A DNA stretch of 64,000 bases from Petrolisthes cinctipes (taxonomy: Eukaryota; Arthropoda; Malacostraca; Decapoda; Porcellanidae), in contig JAWQEG010000739.1 in NCBI GenBank assembly GCA_033782935.1, positions 523,694 through 587,693 of the forward strand, in the 5' to 3' direction. Below are positions 14,132 to 27,444 of this stretch, one piece after another. A program made the position numbers and the translations under genes. Position 1 is the first letter of the stretch, and each line of letters begins with the position of its first letter. The notes beneath the pieces were generated by a model. The model worked only from the letters and a program-made list of their open reading frames with translations. It was not told the origin of the DNA and made no database searches.

Positions 14132-14526
14132 TGGTCCAGGGCATCTCAGGGGGTCGTCAACAAAGGGTCCAGACTGAGGGCGTTTATTGACCCATCTCCA
14201 GGGGCCTTCGAGGCTTGATTTTTAATTCCTTTCATATAAGGAACTACACTATTGTTATTATAAAACATCACTAGTGAATATTTTCTCAAGACTTGCTTTA
14301 GTTTAAGTATGTACTATTAATCTCAAACTTCCTATCTCATTACATGTAGTTACATTTCATAAATAGTATTCATCACATATTTGGTCCCGTCCATAACTCT
14401 TTACAATATTATTTCAACATGTAGCAATTCTCCATAACTTCTCATTGTGTCATATTCAAAGGTCAGCATTCAACATTTACCTGGGACTCCAAAACTGCCT
14501 CACCAAAGCATACTCAAGCATTAACA
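14132..14526. other. Noncoding sequence upstream of the non-LTR ORF
   Basis: No frame of interest. It may hold the 5' UTR of the non-LTR element and flanking unique sequence; it is mirrored at 14,911-15,305. Confidence 0.5.
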
Positions 14527-14850
<324 letters not shown>

Positions 14851-15305
14851 CGTAAATCCACAAGGAAGGAAAAATAAACACGGAGTCCCAAGCGCTTTCG
14901 TGTATTGCAATGTTAATGCTTGAGTATGCTTTGGTGAGGCAGTTTTGGAGTCCCAGGTAAATGTTGAATGCTGACCTTTGAATATGACACAATGAGAAGT
15001 TATGGAGAATTGCTACATGTTGAAATAATATTGTAAAGAGTTATGGACGGGACCAAATATGTGATGAATACTATTTATGAAATGTAACTACATGTAATGA
15101 GATAGGAAGTTTGAGATTAATAGTACATACTTAAACTAAAGCAAGTCTTGAGAAAATATTCACTAGTGATGTTTTATAATAACAATAGTGTAGTTCCTTA
15201 TATGAAAGGAATTAAAAATCAAGCCTCGAAGGCCCCTGGAGATGGGTCAATAAACGCCCTCAGTCTGGACCCTTTGTTGACGACCCCCTGAGATGCCCTG
15301 GACCA

Positions 15306-17943
15306 TTGACTGACTCACTCTTTATCAACTTTTGCAACATTCGTGGTCTTTCCTCTAACTTCTCTTCTGTTAAGCACCACCTCTTCTCTGCTAAACCTCA
15401 TCTTCTCTTCCTCACCGAGACCCAGATCTCAGCATCAACTGACAGCAACCCCTACTCTGTCTTCTCTTACTTTCTCTATCCTCAGTTTCGTGCCAAAGGC
15501 GGTTGTTGCGTATACGTATGCAACGACCTCACTTGTTCTCGTGTTCCCGAACTAGACTCTTCTGAATTATCAACCATCTGGCTTCGGCTAACCTGTTACT
15601 TTCAAACTAAATACATCTGTGCTGTATATCTCTCTCTCCTAACTCTACTGACTATCCAAAATTCTTTGACTATCTTACCTCAAAAGTGGAACACATTCTA
15701 TCCCATTCTCCTTTCTCAGAAATCTCCATTTTAGGAGATTTCAACGTTCACCACCGCCTTTGGCTCTCATCTCCCTTCACTGATCCACCTGGTGAACAAG
15801 CCTTCATCTTTTCTATCCTCAACGACCTAGAGCAGTTAATTCAGTACCCTACCCGTATTCCAGACCGCCTTGGAGATCAGCTCAATATTCTTGATTTATT
15901 CCTTACCTCTCATCCTTCTGCTTATACTGTTGAACTTTTCTCTCCTTTGGGCTCCTCCGATCACAATCTTATTTCAGTATCCTGTCCTATCTCTCCAATA
16001 AAACCTTTAGACCCTCCCAGGAAGCGGCGTCTGTGGCACTACAGCGCTGCCAACTGGGTTGATCTGAGGAAATACTTTAATGATTTCCCATGGAATTATT
16101 TTTGCTTTCGTGGCCGGGGTTCCTCTGAGTGTGCTGCACGCATCACAGAGGTGATCCTCTCGGGCATGGAGGCATACATTCCATATTCTTTCCCTCTTAC
16201 TAATTCACGAAACTCTTGGTTTAATCACGCTTGTTCTACTGCTGTCCACAACAGGGAGGAAGCTTTCAGACGGTACCGACGCCTTCAAACTGATGAATCT
16301 CGTGCTCTGTATATTTCTGCCCGGAATCGTGCCAAATCTGTTCTCCGACTAGCCAAAAAATCCTTCATCCGTGACAAGTGCAATGATCTGTCCAACTCTT
16401 CCACCTCTCGTTCTTTCTGGCATCTAGCCAAAAATCTCTCCAGTAACTTTACTTCTTCCTATTTCCCTCCTCTATCCTTCCTGATGGAAATGTTGCCATC
16501 TCTTCACCTGATAAAGCTGAACTCTTCTCTCAAACCTTTGCCTTTAACTCCACACTGGACGATTCCGGCTCTATTCCTCCAACTCCGCCCCCCTCTGACT
16601 TACTTATGCCTGTCATCAGAATCTCTTCAAAGGAAGTACTGTCTGCCCTCTCTGGCCTTAACACTCGGAAGGCGTACGGGCCTGATGGGATTCCTCCTGT
16701 TGTTCTCAAGAACTGTGCTTCTGTACTGACACCCTGCCTAGGCAAACTGTTCCATCTATGTCTATCATCTAACACTTTTCCTTCTAGCTGGAAGTTTGCT
16801 CTGATCCAACCTGTTCCGAAGAAAGGAGACCGCTCCCAACCCTCCAACTATCGCCCCATTGCTTTGACCTCATGTCTATCTAAAGTCTTCGAATCTGTTC
16901 TTAACTCCAAAATTCATAAGCATCTTATTTGTCACGACCTTCTTTCAGATCGTCAGTATGGTTTCCGTCAAGGACGCTCTACTGGCGATCTTCTATCCCT
17001 CCTTTCTGATTCATGGTCATCCTCTTTTCGGAACTTTGGTGAAACTTTTACTGTTGCCCTCGACATATCCAAAGCTTTTGATAGAGTCTGGAACAAAGCT
17101 TTAATATCCAAACTGCCCTCATTCGGTTTATATCCCTCTCTCTGCACCTTTATCTCTGATTTCCTTTCTGGCCGTTCTATAGCTGCTGTTGTAGACGGTC
17201 ACTGTTCTTCTTCCAAGTCTATTAATAGTGGTTTTCCTCAGGGTTCTGTTCTATCACCCACCCTCTTTCTCCTGTTCATTAATGACCTTCTTACCTGTAC
17301 CTCTTCCCCTATCCACTCCTATGCTGATGATTCCACCCTACACTACTCCACTCACTATGACAACCGTCCATCCCAGCAGCTCCTCTCCACTTCACGTGAT
17401 GATGCAGTAGCACACCTGAATTCTGATCTTTCCCTCATCTCTAACTGGGGCAGAGAGAACCTTGTTGTTTTTAATGCCTCTAAAACACAGTTCCTTCATC
17501 TTTCGACTCGTACTAATCTTCCTGATGACTATCCCCTCTCCTTCAACGACACACAACTTAACCTTTCCTCCTCCTCCTCTCTTAATCTTCTTGGAGTCTC
17601 TTTCTCTCATAATCTCTCTTGGAGAGATCACATTACTTCTCTTGCTAAAACCGTCTCAAAGAAGTTAGGTGTGCTGCGCAGATTCCGTGATTATTTCACT
17701 CCCTCGCAGTTGCTGTCTCTGTACAGGGATCTCATCCACCCCTGTATGGAGTACGGCTCTCATGTGTGGGGTGGTTTAACATTTACAACACTCCTGGACA
17801 AGGTGGAATCAAAGGCTTTTCGTCTCATCAACTCTCCTCCTCTTACTGATTCACTACAACCTCTCTCTCTTCACCGCAATGTTGCATCACTTTCTCTCTT
17901 CTATCGCTACTACACTGGACATTGCTCTTCTGAACTCTCTTAA
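15306..17943 (+). pseudogene. Jockey-type non-LTR retrotransposon, right copy
   Basis: Plus-strand mirror of the left copy with the same domains: EEP endonuclease ([19 protein letters not shown]) and RT (ALDISKAFDRVWN, HSYADDSTLHYS). The endonuclease is broken by an extra CT in a CT repeat near 15,632 (frames 15,306-15,734 and 15,686 onward), whereas this part is open in the left copy. The frame change near 16,475 is shared with the left copy. From 16,606 to 17,943 the RT frame is fully open, whereas it is broken in the left copy. The stop is again supplied by TTAA (17,940-17,943) at the MITE border. The pair therefore shares an ancestral lesion and carries one private lesion each. Confidence 0.85.
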
Positions 17944-18191
17944 CCCCTTAGGACCGATTGACTGACATGTCGGTGATAAAAAAATTAATCGTTCCCTCCG
18001 AATAACCAACATGTCGACGTACCTACAAAAAACTGTAGCGAGTAGCTAGCAAGCTGGCGTTGGTAACGATGGAAAGCTAACGTCCTTGAGAAAAGGTTTG
18101 ACTGTGGTTGTGGTGTCTGGCAGCTGCGTATGCCAACAAGGAAATATCTCAACACTACATGGTGTTTTCTTATGTTTCTCGTATCTCTCTG
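17944..18191. mobile_element. Partial piggyBac-like MITE
   Basis: Begins with the TTAA (17,940-17,943) and terminal repeat CCCCTTAGGACCGATTG, matching the inner end of the MITE at 10,887-11,494. Only 248 bases remain; the other end is replaced by unrelated non-LTR sequence at 18,191. Confidence 0.75.
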
Positions 18192-18204
18192 TGAGGGTTG
18201 GTTC

Positions 18205-20030
18205 AGCCTTCTCAGCATCCATTGCACTGAAGGTCATCCCTCAGGGAAGCGTCCTCAGTGTCACATTGTTTGCTGTAGCAATTAATGCCATTGCCTCATC
18301 CCTTCCGGACGTTATAGCCAACTCAATGTACGTTGACGACCTGGCAGTCTGGTTTGCTGCTTCCCGCATGTCAGTGGCGGAGCGGCGCATGCAGCTTGCC
18401 CTTGACAAGGTGTTGCATTGGGCTGGTTCTCATGTGTTTCGCTTCTCTCCTGCCAGGACAGTTGCTATGTATTTCTGCCGCATCCGAGGCGCCCACCCCG
18501 ATCTGGACTTATTCATGTACGGTCATTGGATATGTTGTGTCGAGGAGACTCACTTTTGGGTCTCCTTTTTGACAAACGTTTAACTTGGGTTCCCCATTTA
18601 CGTTCACTTAAGATCTCTTGCCTCCAGGCTCTTAACCTGTTGAGGGTCCTGGGTCATACGTCCTAGGGGGCTGATCGGGCCACCCTCTTCCGCCTATACC
18701 ATGCTCGTATTAGGTCAAAACTCGACTTTGGGTGTGACGTGTAATCCTCTGCCACGGATACCGTCTCAGAGTCTTAGACCCTGTTCATCATGCTGGAGTA
18801 CATCTGGCAACCGGAGCCTTCAGGTCGTCTACAATCCCTAGTCTCCTGGTGGCCTCTGATGAGCCACCTCTTGTCTCCGTCGCCAGTCCTTGATGGTTCA
18901 TAATTAGCATCGATTACATTGACTTCCTGACTCCCTTCCCTGCTTGGCTGTGTCATCTGATATCATGTCTCAGTTTTACCTTTCACATCCTCACACACCA
19001 TGGCGCATTGGCTTCCGGGTCAGGAAGGCAATGGAGGAGATTGGTATTGATGACTTCCAGATTTGTCCTGTGCGGGTCCCCAAGGTGGCTCAGTGGCTTC
19101 TTCCTTAAGTTTACACCTGCACCTGCTTTTCAGACAAGAAGGAATCTCTTCCTCCTCCAATGGCTTGTTCCCTCATTTTAGAACATGCCTCCTCTCACAG
19201 GGAGTCCATGCCTGTGTACACAGATGGGTCAAAGTCTGATGCTGGAGTTGATTTTGGGGCCGTCTTTCCTGACTTTTGTTGTAGCGGGGCTCCCTTTTGT
19301 CATGTCCATTTTTACTGCCGAGCTCTCGGCCATTTTATATGACCTCTAAGTGATTTTTACTCTCCCTCAGCCTTCTTTTACTATTTTTAGCGATTCTCTT
19401 CCTTGCCTTGCAGGCTTTGGGCAATTTTAACCCTTCCCATTCCTTGGTGTTGGCCATACTCGAGTTGCTTGTCCTCGTGGGTCGTCGTGGTCACAGAGTC
19501 ACATTTTGTGATTATCGATGGGAATGAGCGGGCTGATGCCCTGGCTAGGGCTGCAGCCTCCAGTTCTTGGCCTACTGCCAGGCGTCATCCCGTACCTGCA
19601 GTTGACCTTTGACCCTATATAGATGCTACCGTTCGTCCCTGCTTGCAGGACAGATGGTATGCCGTTGGGGCCAACAAGGTCCGCGGCATCCGCCAGCGCC
19701 TGGGTTTGTACGTGGAGCTACAGCGGCCTGTCCCGCCCGTGGGAGACGACTCTTGCCCGTCTCCGAATTGGCCACACACTATTGACTTGGGGGTTTTTAA
19801 TGAAGAAGGCACCCCCTCCCTACTGTGATGATTGTCTGGTCCCTCTGACAGTGCGGCATCTTATTGCCGAGTGTCCCAGCCTTGGGGACCATCGTCGTAG
19901 GCACCTCTCCGAGCACCGGATGGGTGACGGTTCTTACAGTCTCTCCCAGGTGCTCTGGGAGGAGGCTTGTAGTGTGGGAGGGAACACCCCCTTCTATGTG
20001 GAGGAGGCTGGTCTCCTCCACAAATTGTGA
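18205..20030 (+). pseudogene. Decayed non-LTR retrotransposon: RT tail, RNase H, CCHC-like end
   Basis: Fragments in shifting frames read as RT motifs (VIPQGSVLSVTLFAVAINAI near 18,230; NSMYVDDLAVWFAA near 18,330 with a YVDD box), then RNase H (MPVYTDGSKSDAGVDFG near 19,210; VIIDGNERADALARAAAS near 19,510), then a terminal segment PPYCDDCLVPLTVRHLIAEC near 19,810 of the C-x2-C...H...C type that ends RNase H-bearing non-LTR elements. Several frameshifts and stops separate them. The 5' portion is missing and begins exactly where the palindrome arm ends. It differs from the Jockey-type copies beside it, which lack RNase H. It is dead. Confidence 0.8.
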
Positions 20031-20333
20031 CCTTTATGATTTTTATGGCTATTCTTTTTTAAGTAGGTAAAGTTTAATGCTTCTTTCGTTTATATTTTAA
20101 TTCTTTTATATATTTAACTTAAGTAGGTTATTTTAGTAAAATGTGATTTTCAGATGATATGGCTTTTTATTCATGCTGCTTCTCCCTTTTGGGATAGTAA
20201 AGATTATTTAATGTTTGTATATATTTTATCAAAGATGTAGATGACAATTTTATGTTGGGCGGTATATGACCATTGCTGTTGCACCGCAAGATGCCTAGTT
20301 GCATGTCTGGCATCTATAGAGTAAATCAAATAT
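20031..20333. other. Noncoding stretch with a dispersed repeat copy
   Basis: T-rich 3' flank of the non-LTR remnant. About 20,253-20,312 matches the minus strand of 1,076-1,125. Nothing else is recognised. Confidence 0.5.
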
Positions 20334-22951
20334 AATCCCCCATAGTGTCTGTTACTCAGGTTTTGGTGTATTTTTCTGCTGGTACGTTGATATGTCCAGA
20401 GACGTAATTCGCAATCGTTTTGTGCTTCGTGTCTATGTGCAAAAGTACTGACAAGAGTACTCCAGGCAAGACATTTGTGCCTGTACCAAGCAATGCAAAA
20501 ATAAGGAAAGATTGGTGGGTCGCTGCTATATGAGAGTTTCCCATGGCGAAGTCTCATTTATATTTCTGTGAAGATCATTTCAACGTAAGTATAACCAATT
20601 TATACGTTTTCATTGTATTATAAATAGGTTATGGTATGGTAGTTCTATCTTGTTTCTGGACCAAGTGTTAATCCCCAGAATACTGGCACTAAAAATGAAA
20701 TCGAGGAACTTTAAGAAAGCTACCAAAGATTAAGCTACCTTTGGGTGCATGCATGTTCATTTATTATGCAAATGCATTTTTCCTTTCACATGAAATATTA
20801 CCTAACCTTTATTTAAGAAACCTACCAAAGGTTATGCTACCCCTGGTTGCATATATTTTCTTTTATTGCGCAAATGCCCAGTTTTCCCCTCATATAAAAA
20901 TATTACCAAACCCTGTTTGTAATCATATTCTAAACCCTGTCCCCTTTGTGTGATGAAATTAAGATAGTAGTAGGTAGTAAAATAGTATGAATAATAGTTT
21001 GATCACGTAAAGAATAATAGGGGAAAATATATTATTTTTCAAGTCAACTGGCATACTTTTTCAGTCTGTAATAATCCCAACACTAATTTCTTACCAAATG
21101 TACTCGTCAAAAGGACAAACAATTTAGAATAGCTTTATCTATGTAAAATAACTTGTAAGATTTATTCTAGAATGTCTTCTGATTGTTATATATGCTTATG
21201 ATTTTCAGCTGAAAGAAGACATGGATAACTACACTTATTATTCCATGATGGGAGGACACATAAGGCTAAAACCTGGGGTTAGGCCTCACAAGTTTGACTG
21301 CAAGGGAAAGATGAAAACAGGGAAAAGTTGCAGAGGAAGAGAAAGATTTCGAACATTCTATCTTCCATAGAAAACATAATGGAAGCCGATCAAAGTAAGT
21401 GTCCACACAGCAAGTCAATAAAGTATAAAGTATACAGGTATAACAGGAAAATCTGGAAGAGATTACTGCCTGAGATCTACTTTATTTAGATCACCTCATC
21501 TGATCAGGTTTTTTGTCACACTCCTTATATAGTCATGCAATCATGTGTATTTACATGCATGGTTTCATCATATTAACATATATAGTTATGGGCAGTCCCT
21601 TGCAGCCATGTTCTAGGTTTGGTTAGGTTTGGTTGTTTAATTTGGTAACAAGAAGTCATTACCTCCCTCTCTTATTACTAAATATTGATGTCTGATGTAA
21701 TTATAGACCTGCTGGAAAGAAATATCAGCATAAAATAGCAGGGGGAGCAGCAGCACTTTGCACATACGGTACTTTGTTTTCATCACGCAGCTAACTCAGG
21801 AAAGAGGTCATCTCATCCATACTTACCTTCATTTCAATACTGTACTAATTTAACCTACCCTAAGTATTCTGGCTTCGAAAGTTAAGCCTCATTAACCGAT
21901 ATGTTTGTAAATTAGCCTAACAGGTTAGGTTAATGTTTAATGGCCATATGTTTATCAAATCCTACTTTGCTACAGATCCATCATCTCGGCCAGACCCTGA
22001 AGAACAGAGAAATGAGTGTGAAGATCTTGATGTTCTTGAATCACTCACACCTTCTACAAAGGACATTGGAATACAAGTGCAGGTAACCCAAACTGTTAAC
22101 CTAGTCATAATGACACATTCTATCATATTAGTAGCTGTTCTTCACAGCAATGCACAAATCTGTTGAAGAAGAATACAATACAGTAAGGTTCTATACCTTT
22201 TCACCCTCGAATTAAAAAACACTGAAGTTCAAATTAAAACAAGTGAATTTCAAATTAAAACTCCTGAAGTATAATTTAAACTACCTGAAGTTTAATTTAA
22301 ACACCTGATGTTTGATTTAAAAAAAAAACTGAAGTTACATTTAAAATACATCCGCAACCATGTACAAAACATTTTCCGAGTGTAATGCAGTTACAAGATC
22401 TTCAGTATGATGACAATTAAATATTTCCGTTTAATACTGCAAACAAAGGCAATATAATTGTCTATACTTTATTTCATTTTTATTTTATTTTATTTATTTA
22501 TATATTTTATTTTGTTATAAGTCACACGTGATTATTTTTACTTTTTTGACGAACAGAAAAGGAATCCAAGTTATTATCATGTTTAATATTCCCAGAATGT
22601 TTATGTCATTGTTTATGTATGTAATTGTACAAAGGAAATCTCCTTTTACATTACAAATCACACATACAGATAGTCTACGATTAGTGAATTACATTATTTG
22701 TTTTATTTTAATTTAAAGTTCACTTATTATAAATAAAACTTTAGTTCTTTTATATTAAACTTCAAGTATTTAAAATTAAACGTATTTTAATTTCAAATTT
22801 TGGTGTTGATGAGCTTCATTAGTTTCATCCTTACTCGCTTTATACCAGTCATAAGTGGGTGTTTGAAAGAGCTTATCTCTTGAGCTTCATCTGATGTCAT
22901 CATAGCAAGACTTCTACACTCTTTCAAAGCTTACCACCATAAGGTGGCGAG
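20334..22951 (+). mobile_element. ISL2EU-like THAP/DDE transposon copy A, 5' part
   Basis: Aligns with the transposase gene of copy B (minus strand 30,490 downward). THAP exon 20,392-20,584 followed by GTAAGT; exon 2 21,209-21,394 (after TTTTCAG, before GTAAGT); exon 3 21,976-22,082 (before GTAACC); start of the DDE exon at about 22,801-22,951. The THAP frame is damaged (stop after GCAAAAGTAC), and the acidic N-terminal part of the DDE exon has been replaced by an AT-rich insert. At 22,952 the LTR retrotransposon interrupts the frame; it resumes at 36,008. The region 21,259-22,951 is mirrored by copy C. Confidence 0.8.
22197..22800. repeat. AT-rich insert with repeated CTGAAGTTTAATTTAAA-like motifs
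   Basis: Between exon 3 and the DDE exon of copy A lies about 600 bases absent from copy B. Its left end carries five or more copies of a motif like CTGAAGTTTAATTTAAA (22,220-22,345), and its right end carries the inverted form (TTAAACTTCAAGTATTT, 22,755-22,795). This looks like a non-autonomous foldback-type element with subterminal repeats. The same insert is in copy C (about 40,780-41,385). Confidence 0.6.
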
Positions 22952-24111
22952 TGTCACGAGTCAGACATAGACTCGTGACGTAATGTAAGCATAAGTAATA
23001 GAATGTTCTAGAGTAGTGGAATATTCCATACAGATGGGACAAAGGAGACAGGAGTGGGTTGATGTAGGTGCGGGTTAATCTGCAGGTAGTCTTAATCCGC
23101 TGGTAGTATCCAAAGATAGACCAGGTAATTAAAAAAGGTAAGCGTCAGGTCGGTTTCAACTGAATTTGCACATCTTGTCCTATAAGGTGTTCGTACGTAA
23201 ATTACATCTTGTATTAATAATTTATGCTACCAGGGTAACTTATGGTATTGCAAATGATCGTGAAGTGGAGGGAGATTATCGGGAATTATTAGTACGCCAT
23301 AGGTAAATTGAAATTGCATGTATAACTAAAGTATGAGTGGGTACCATGTAAATCGTAGCCAGTTAGGAAAAAACGAACAAAGATATGAGGAGGAGTCAGT
23401 AGAAATTTTGAACTTACAGCCTCCAGTTAAGGATGAAGAATAAGGGTCAGTTTGGGAGACACACTCGAAAGGAACACACTCGTATCGTCAGCTTCCCTTG
23501 CCTAGTGATCACGTAGACGCCGAATTCGTTGTATATTACACGATTCACAAGGCTTTACAGTTGTATACTGACTAGTTGCATTGACGCTGGTTCAGTAACT
23601 GAATTAAGGTGAGGGGGAGCTGGATCTTGAAGAAAATTACGAGTGTGTTGTGAGACTCTAAATTATTCCGAGTGTGAGAAATTAGAAAAATATTCCAAAC
23701 TTGCGTAGCATTGATAGAATTACTACAGTGTAACGTAACCTAGACTATCGTCACGTATACGAAGCGACGTAGCGAGAGCGAGTAGCTAGTTAGCGTAGCG
23801 TGAGTTTGTGTGTGTGTGTGAAATTTAATTATTCATGTTGGCTACTGGAGTTGAATAAATATAGAAATTTGCAATTGGTTGTTTGAATGCACCAGTAGAT
23901 TTGTTACCTATATAAATACATATATATCGGGAAGAACCCTTAACATAAAAAATTATTATGTGCATGGTGGATGGGGCCTAAACGGGGAGATAACCCTGAG
24001 TACTTTCTTCACTGCAGCCAACCAACGAAGATCATAAATTAACCGGGCAAGGTAAGTTGTAATTGTCATATTATAAACTACATTATCGATCATTCTCACA
24101 TCACCGTCACA
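22952..24111 (+). repeat. 5' LTR of copy 2
   Basis: Starts TGTCACGAGTCAGACATAG, ends CATCACCGTCACA, 1,160 bases. It contains a (GT)n stretch near 23,810-23,820, shorter than in the 3' LTR. Confidence 0.9.
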
Positions 24112-24115
24112 TATT

Positions 24116-24134
24116 TGGCGCCCGAACGTGGGGC
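24116..24134 (+). promoter_or_regulatory. Primer-binding site, tRNA-Lys-like
   Basis: TGGCGCCCGAACGTGGGGC begins four bases after the 5' LTR. The TGGCGCCC start is typical of sites complementary to the 3' end of lysine tRNAs; which isoacceptor is not decided here. Confidence 0.75.
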
Positions 24135-24528
24135 CCGATTCGTTGTATTAATTCCAGTCACACACGCGCACACTTTCACGAGTAGATAGTTATAACTGTC
24201 CAGAAATTAAGGCAACCGAAACGATAGAAAATAAAGAAAAAAATGTCTACCGTACAAGAATTATTGGGAGAGGCTCAACAATTGGGAATGGACATGTTTC
24301 TGGTTCGTGAAAAAATCTGGAAATGCATTATGCCAGGTATCAGTAAGAACGTGGTGCATATATTACGTCCTGTAAATAGCCAGTTGACCAGATAATGGAG
24401 AGATAACTTAAATTCTTCGCGGGCGCAGGGAAGTAGCCGCCATTACGGATGTGACGTCAGACTGTATACACAAACAGACGACGAGTGGTGTCACTGGTGT
24501 GCATTATTATCTACTGTTTTCTGTCGTT

Positions 24529-27444
24529 ATGGCTACTCCAGCTCAAAACTACGCTCTCCAGGTATGTTGATAAGTGTTTACAGTACACCGTGGTGGTGTG
24601 AGAAATATGTTAAAATATTACAAAGGGTGTGAAATCAACATAAATTCACCTCTTGTCTTGAGACTACCTTAAAGAACTTGTGCTCCAAAATGACTCCAAG
24701 GATTATGGGCTGTAAGGTCTCAGAGAATATAATGTATGAATGTATTGGACAGTATACATCATATGATTTTTTTTTCATGTAGTGTGAAATCGAGATACTG
24801 CAGGTAACTGAGGTTGTACTTTAATTTGCAGGGCAAGCAGCTTGTGAAGGTTGGTCAACTACTACCAGGCTTCAGTAAAGCTGATGATAGAAACTTACCA
24901 AAAGTAGACCTCTATATGATTGTAGATTTCTTTCAAGAGCTCCGTCATCCAGCCATGAAACATGTCAAGATGCAGAGGTAAGGACAGTAAAAAAAGAAGC
25001 AATTAGTTATGCCATTTTGTGTAGGTAAGTTAGTGATGGATTGTCAGGCTAAAGGAAGTTGTTTGGTGAGCTGTGTTTTGTTTTGTTTGATAATTTTATT
25101 ACACCCATTGGGTGCCAATCACAGTAGCAATAGTGAGACAATAATAATATACATTGAGTGACAAATATAATGACAATAATGAAACAGTAATAAAATATAG
25201 CAGCAATAATTAAACAAAAATAATAATATAGTAGCAATAATAAAATAATAATAATAAAATACAGTAGCAATAATGAAACAATATTAAAATTACAGTAGCA
25301 ATAATGAGACAATAATAATAATAAAATTACAGTAACTTAGCAATAATGAAACAAAAATAATACTAAAACTATAGTAGCAATAATGAAACAAAAATAATAA
25401 TAAAATTACAGTAGCATTAATGAATAGTAGCAATTGTGAAACAATAATAAAAATTACAGTAGCAATAATGAAATAAAAACAATAATAATAAGATACAGTA
25501 GCAATAATGAAACAATAATAATAAAATACAGTAGCAATACTGAAACAAAAACAATAATACATACAATAAGATTACAGTAGCAATAATGAAACAAAAATAA
25601 TAATAAGATTGCAGTAGCAGTAATGAGACAACAATAATAATAATATTATCTAAGTGAATTAAACTAAACCAAATCTAGTCTAACTAGTAGGCCAAAATTA
25701 AACTAACCTAACCTAACCAAACCTAGTCTAACAAGCAAGGCAAATTTACAACATTACTTGAACAAATTTTCTGCAACCATTATGATGTTACAGATAAACA
25801 CATGCTGTGGAGGTTCTCTTAGAACAGTATTTCTGTATAACAACTTAACTCAACTTATAAAGACATAATATGGACTGGGACAAACAACCAAGACCTAACT
25901 GGGGCAAACAGCTGGGATGTAACTGCGACAAACTGACGGGATTTATGAATAGGTCTTTACGCTGGCCCAAAGTGAAATCGCATAGCCTACCTGTTTCAAT
26001 ACAATACACATGATCAGATAACATTACCCTGTATTCTTTACTTAACTTCTGGTTAATTGCCATATTTTTTCTAGTTAAAAATATTACACTAGTGTAGATC
26101 AATAGTTTACTCATTTAATAAGTGTTAAGTTACCGTACATTAAAAACCAGTCAACACACATTAAAAACAATAAGAAAAATATATTTCAAATGACTAAGTC
26201 ATATGTTTAAATCTGTACATTCACTTCAGAATTATTTTTCAGGTCTGCTGGTGTGGACTATGGTACTGATGCTGTTGGGTATGTGCAGTTGAGACGAGCG
26301 GACGGAATCTGTGAAGTTGTTGGCCGCATAACACCTGAGCACAAAGTTTCATCCAAACCTTACCGTGTTGTAGTCAAGATTGATGAAATTTCAGAAAAGG
26401 TTGTTGATGCCAAATGCATGGACTGTGCAGCAGCAGAGGGTTACTGTAAGCATGCAGTAGCATTTTTAGGCTGGCTTCAGAGGCGAAGTATGGAGAAATC
26501 TGTGACGTCAACTACCTCATACTGGAAAAAAAGCTCGGTTATCTAATGTAACTGTGGAGACAAAGACAACTGCTTTGGAAACACTTCGACCAAATCCCAG
26601 AAAGAAGACAAAGACAGAATATAATGCCTCTGGCAGTTTTCTTACTGCAGTATTAGAAAATGCTCCTGAAGGGACAACTGGTCTCATCTTTGATCACCTT
26701 GCTTTTAAGCCACATAAAGGTGAAGAGTTAGGCATTGATCGTCTTCTTCAGGATTTTTTAAAAGACCAAATTGGTGAGCCTGATTGTGACCAATTCCTAC
26801 TCTATTGTAAACAGAAGATGACTGATGAGCTGTGTGATCTCATAAATAAAGGTACTGTTTTGCAAGCAAAGTCACCGCTATGGCACGCTGTAAGGTTTTC
26901 ACGTGTGACTGCTTCCAAAGCTTATGATGCAGCTCATAGCTCAGGAAATATAAACAGCTCATTAGTAATGTCAGTGATTGGTGCTGCTAGACTAAAGGAC
27001 ACTGATGCAATGAAAAGGGGTAGAAAGTTAAAACACAGTGTACTTAATGAAGTTAGATCACAATTGGGGAAAATTAATCCCACAGGCATTTTCCTTACAC
27101 CGAGATATCCTGTAATGGGTGCATCACCTGATGGTATAACTGAGGATGGACAAAGTATTGTGGAAGTAAAATGCCCAACAACCAAAAAAAACTTTCGTAA
27201 ATATGTAAAGAATGATGGCTGTGTGGCAGCAAAACATTTGGCACAAGTGCAAATGCTGATGCACATAGCAAATAGAAAACAAGCTTACTTTTGTGTAGCA
27301 CACCCTGATTTTGAACTGACAACAAATGTGAAAATAGTTAAAGTTATGTATGACCCAGTGTACTCTGAAGATCTCATGTTGAAATGTCAGAACTTCTGGG
27401 AAAAGACTGTTTTCCTTGAACTCTGCAGAGTGTACAGTAACTGA
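24529..27444 (+). CDS. SWIM zinc finger / YqaJ exonuclease-like protein of the ISL2EU-like transposon
   Basis: Three exons by GT-AG rules: 24,529-24,561, 24,832-24,977 and 26,243-27,444, with matching phases (0 and 2). Exon 3 encodes a SWIM-type finger (DAKCMDCAAAEGYCKHAVAF, a C-x2-C...C-x-H spacing) and then a YqaJ-type recombinase/exonuclease domain: SPLWHAVRFSRVTASKAYDA, the block MGASPDGITEDGQSIVEVKC with the metal-binding Asp and Glu-x-Lys, and HLAQVQMLMHIANRKQAYFC with the conserved Gln. YqaJ proteins are lambda-exonuclease-type nucleases; in ISL2EU elements the partner's role in transposition is unknown. One frame change at a run of seven A (26,526-26,532) separates the SWIM part (stop at 26,546) from the YqaJ part; six A would keep it open. 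Either a recent inactivating indel or a base-calling error. Confidence 0.8.
25080..25660. repeat. AT-rich minisatellite in intron 2 of the YqaJ gene
   Basis: About 580 bases of imperfect repeats built on CAGTAGCAATAATGAAACA with (AAT)n spacers. Open frames on the minus strand here are artefacts of the repeat. Confidence 0.8.

Larger units (their letters stand above)
14851..18191. repeat. Right arm of 7-kb palindrome
   Basis: Reverse complement of 11,247-14,586. Homology stops abruptly at 18,191 inside the MITE (GTATCTCTCTG), after which decayed non-LTR sequence begins. The arm lengths differ by one base, which equals the sum of the two private indels I found (2-bp insertion here near 15,632; 1-bp insertion on the left near 12,580). 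Confidence 0.9.

Noticed and set aside
25049..25562. Tyr/Phe/Ile-rich minus-strand frames
   Set aside because: They lie wholly in the AT-rich minisatellite in an intron of the YqaJ gene.
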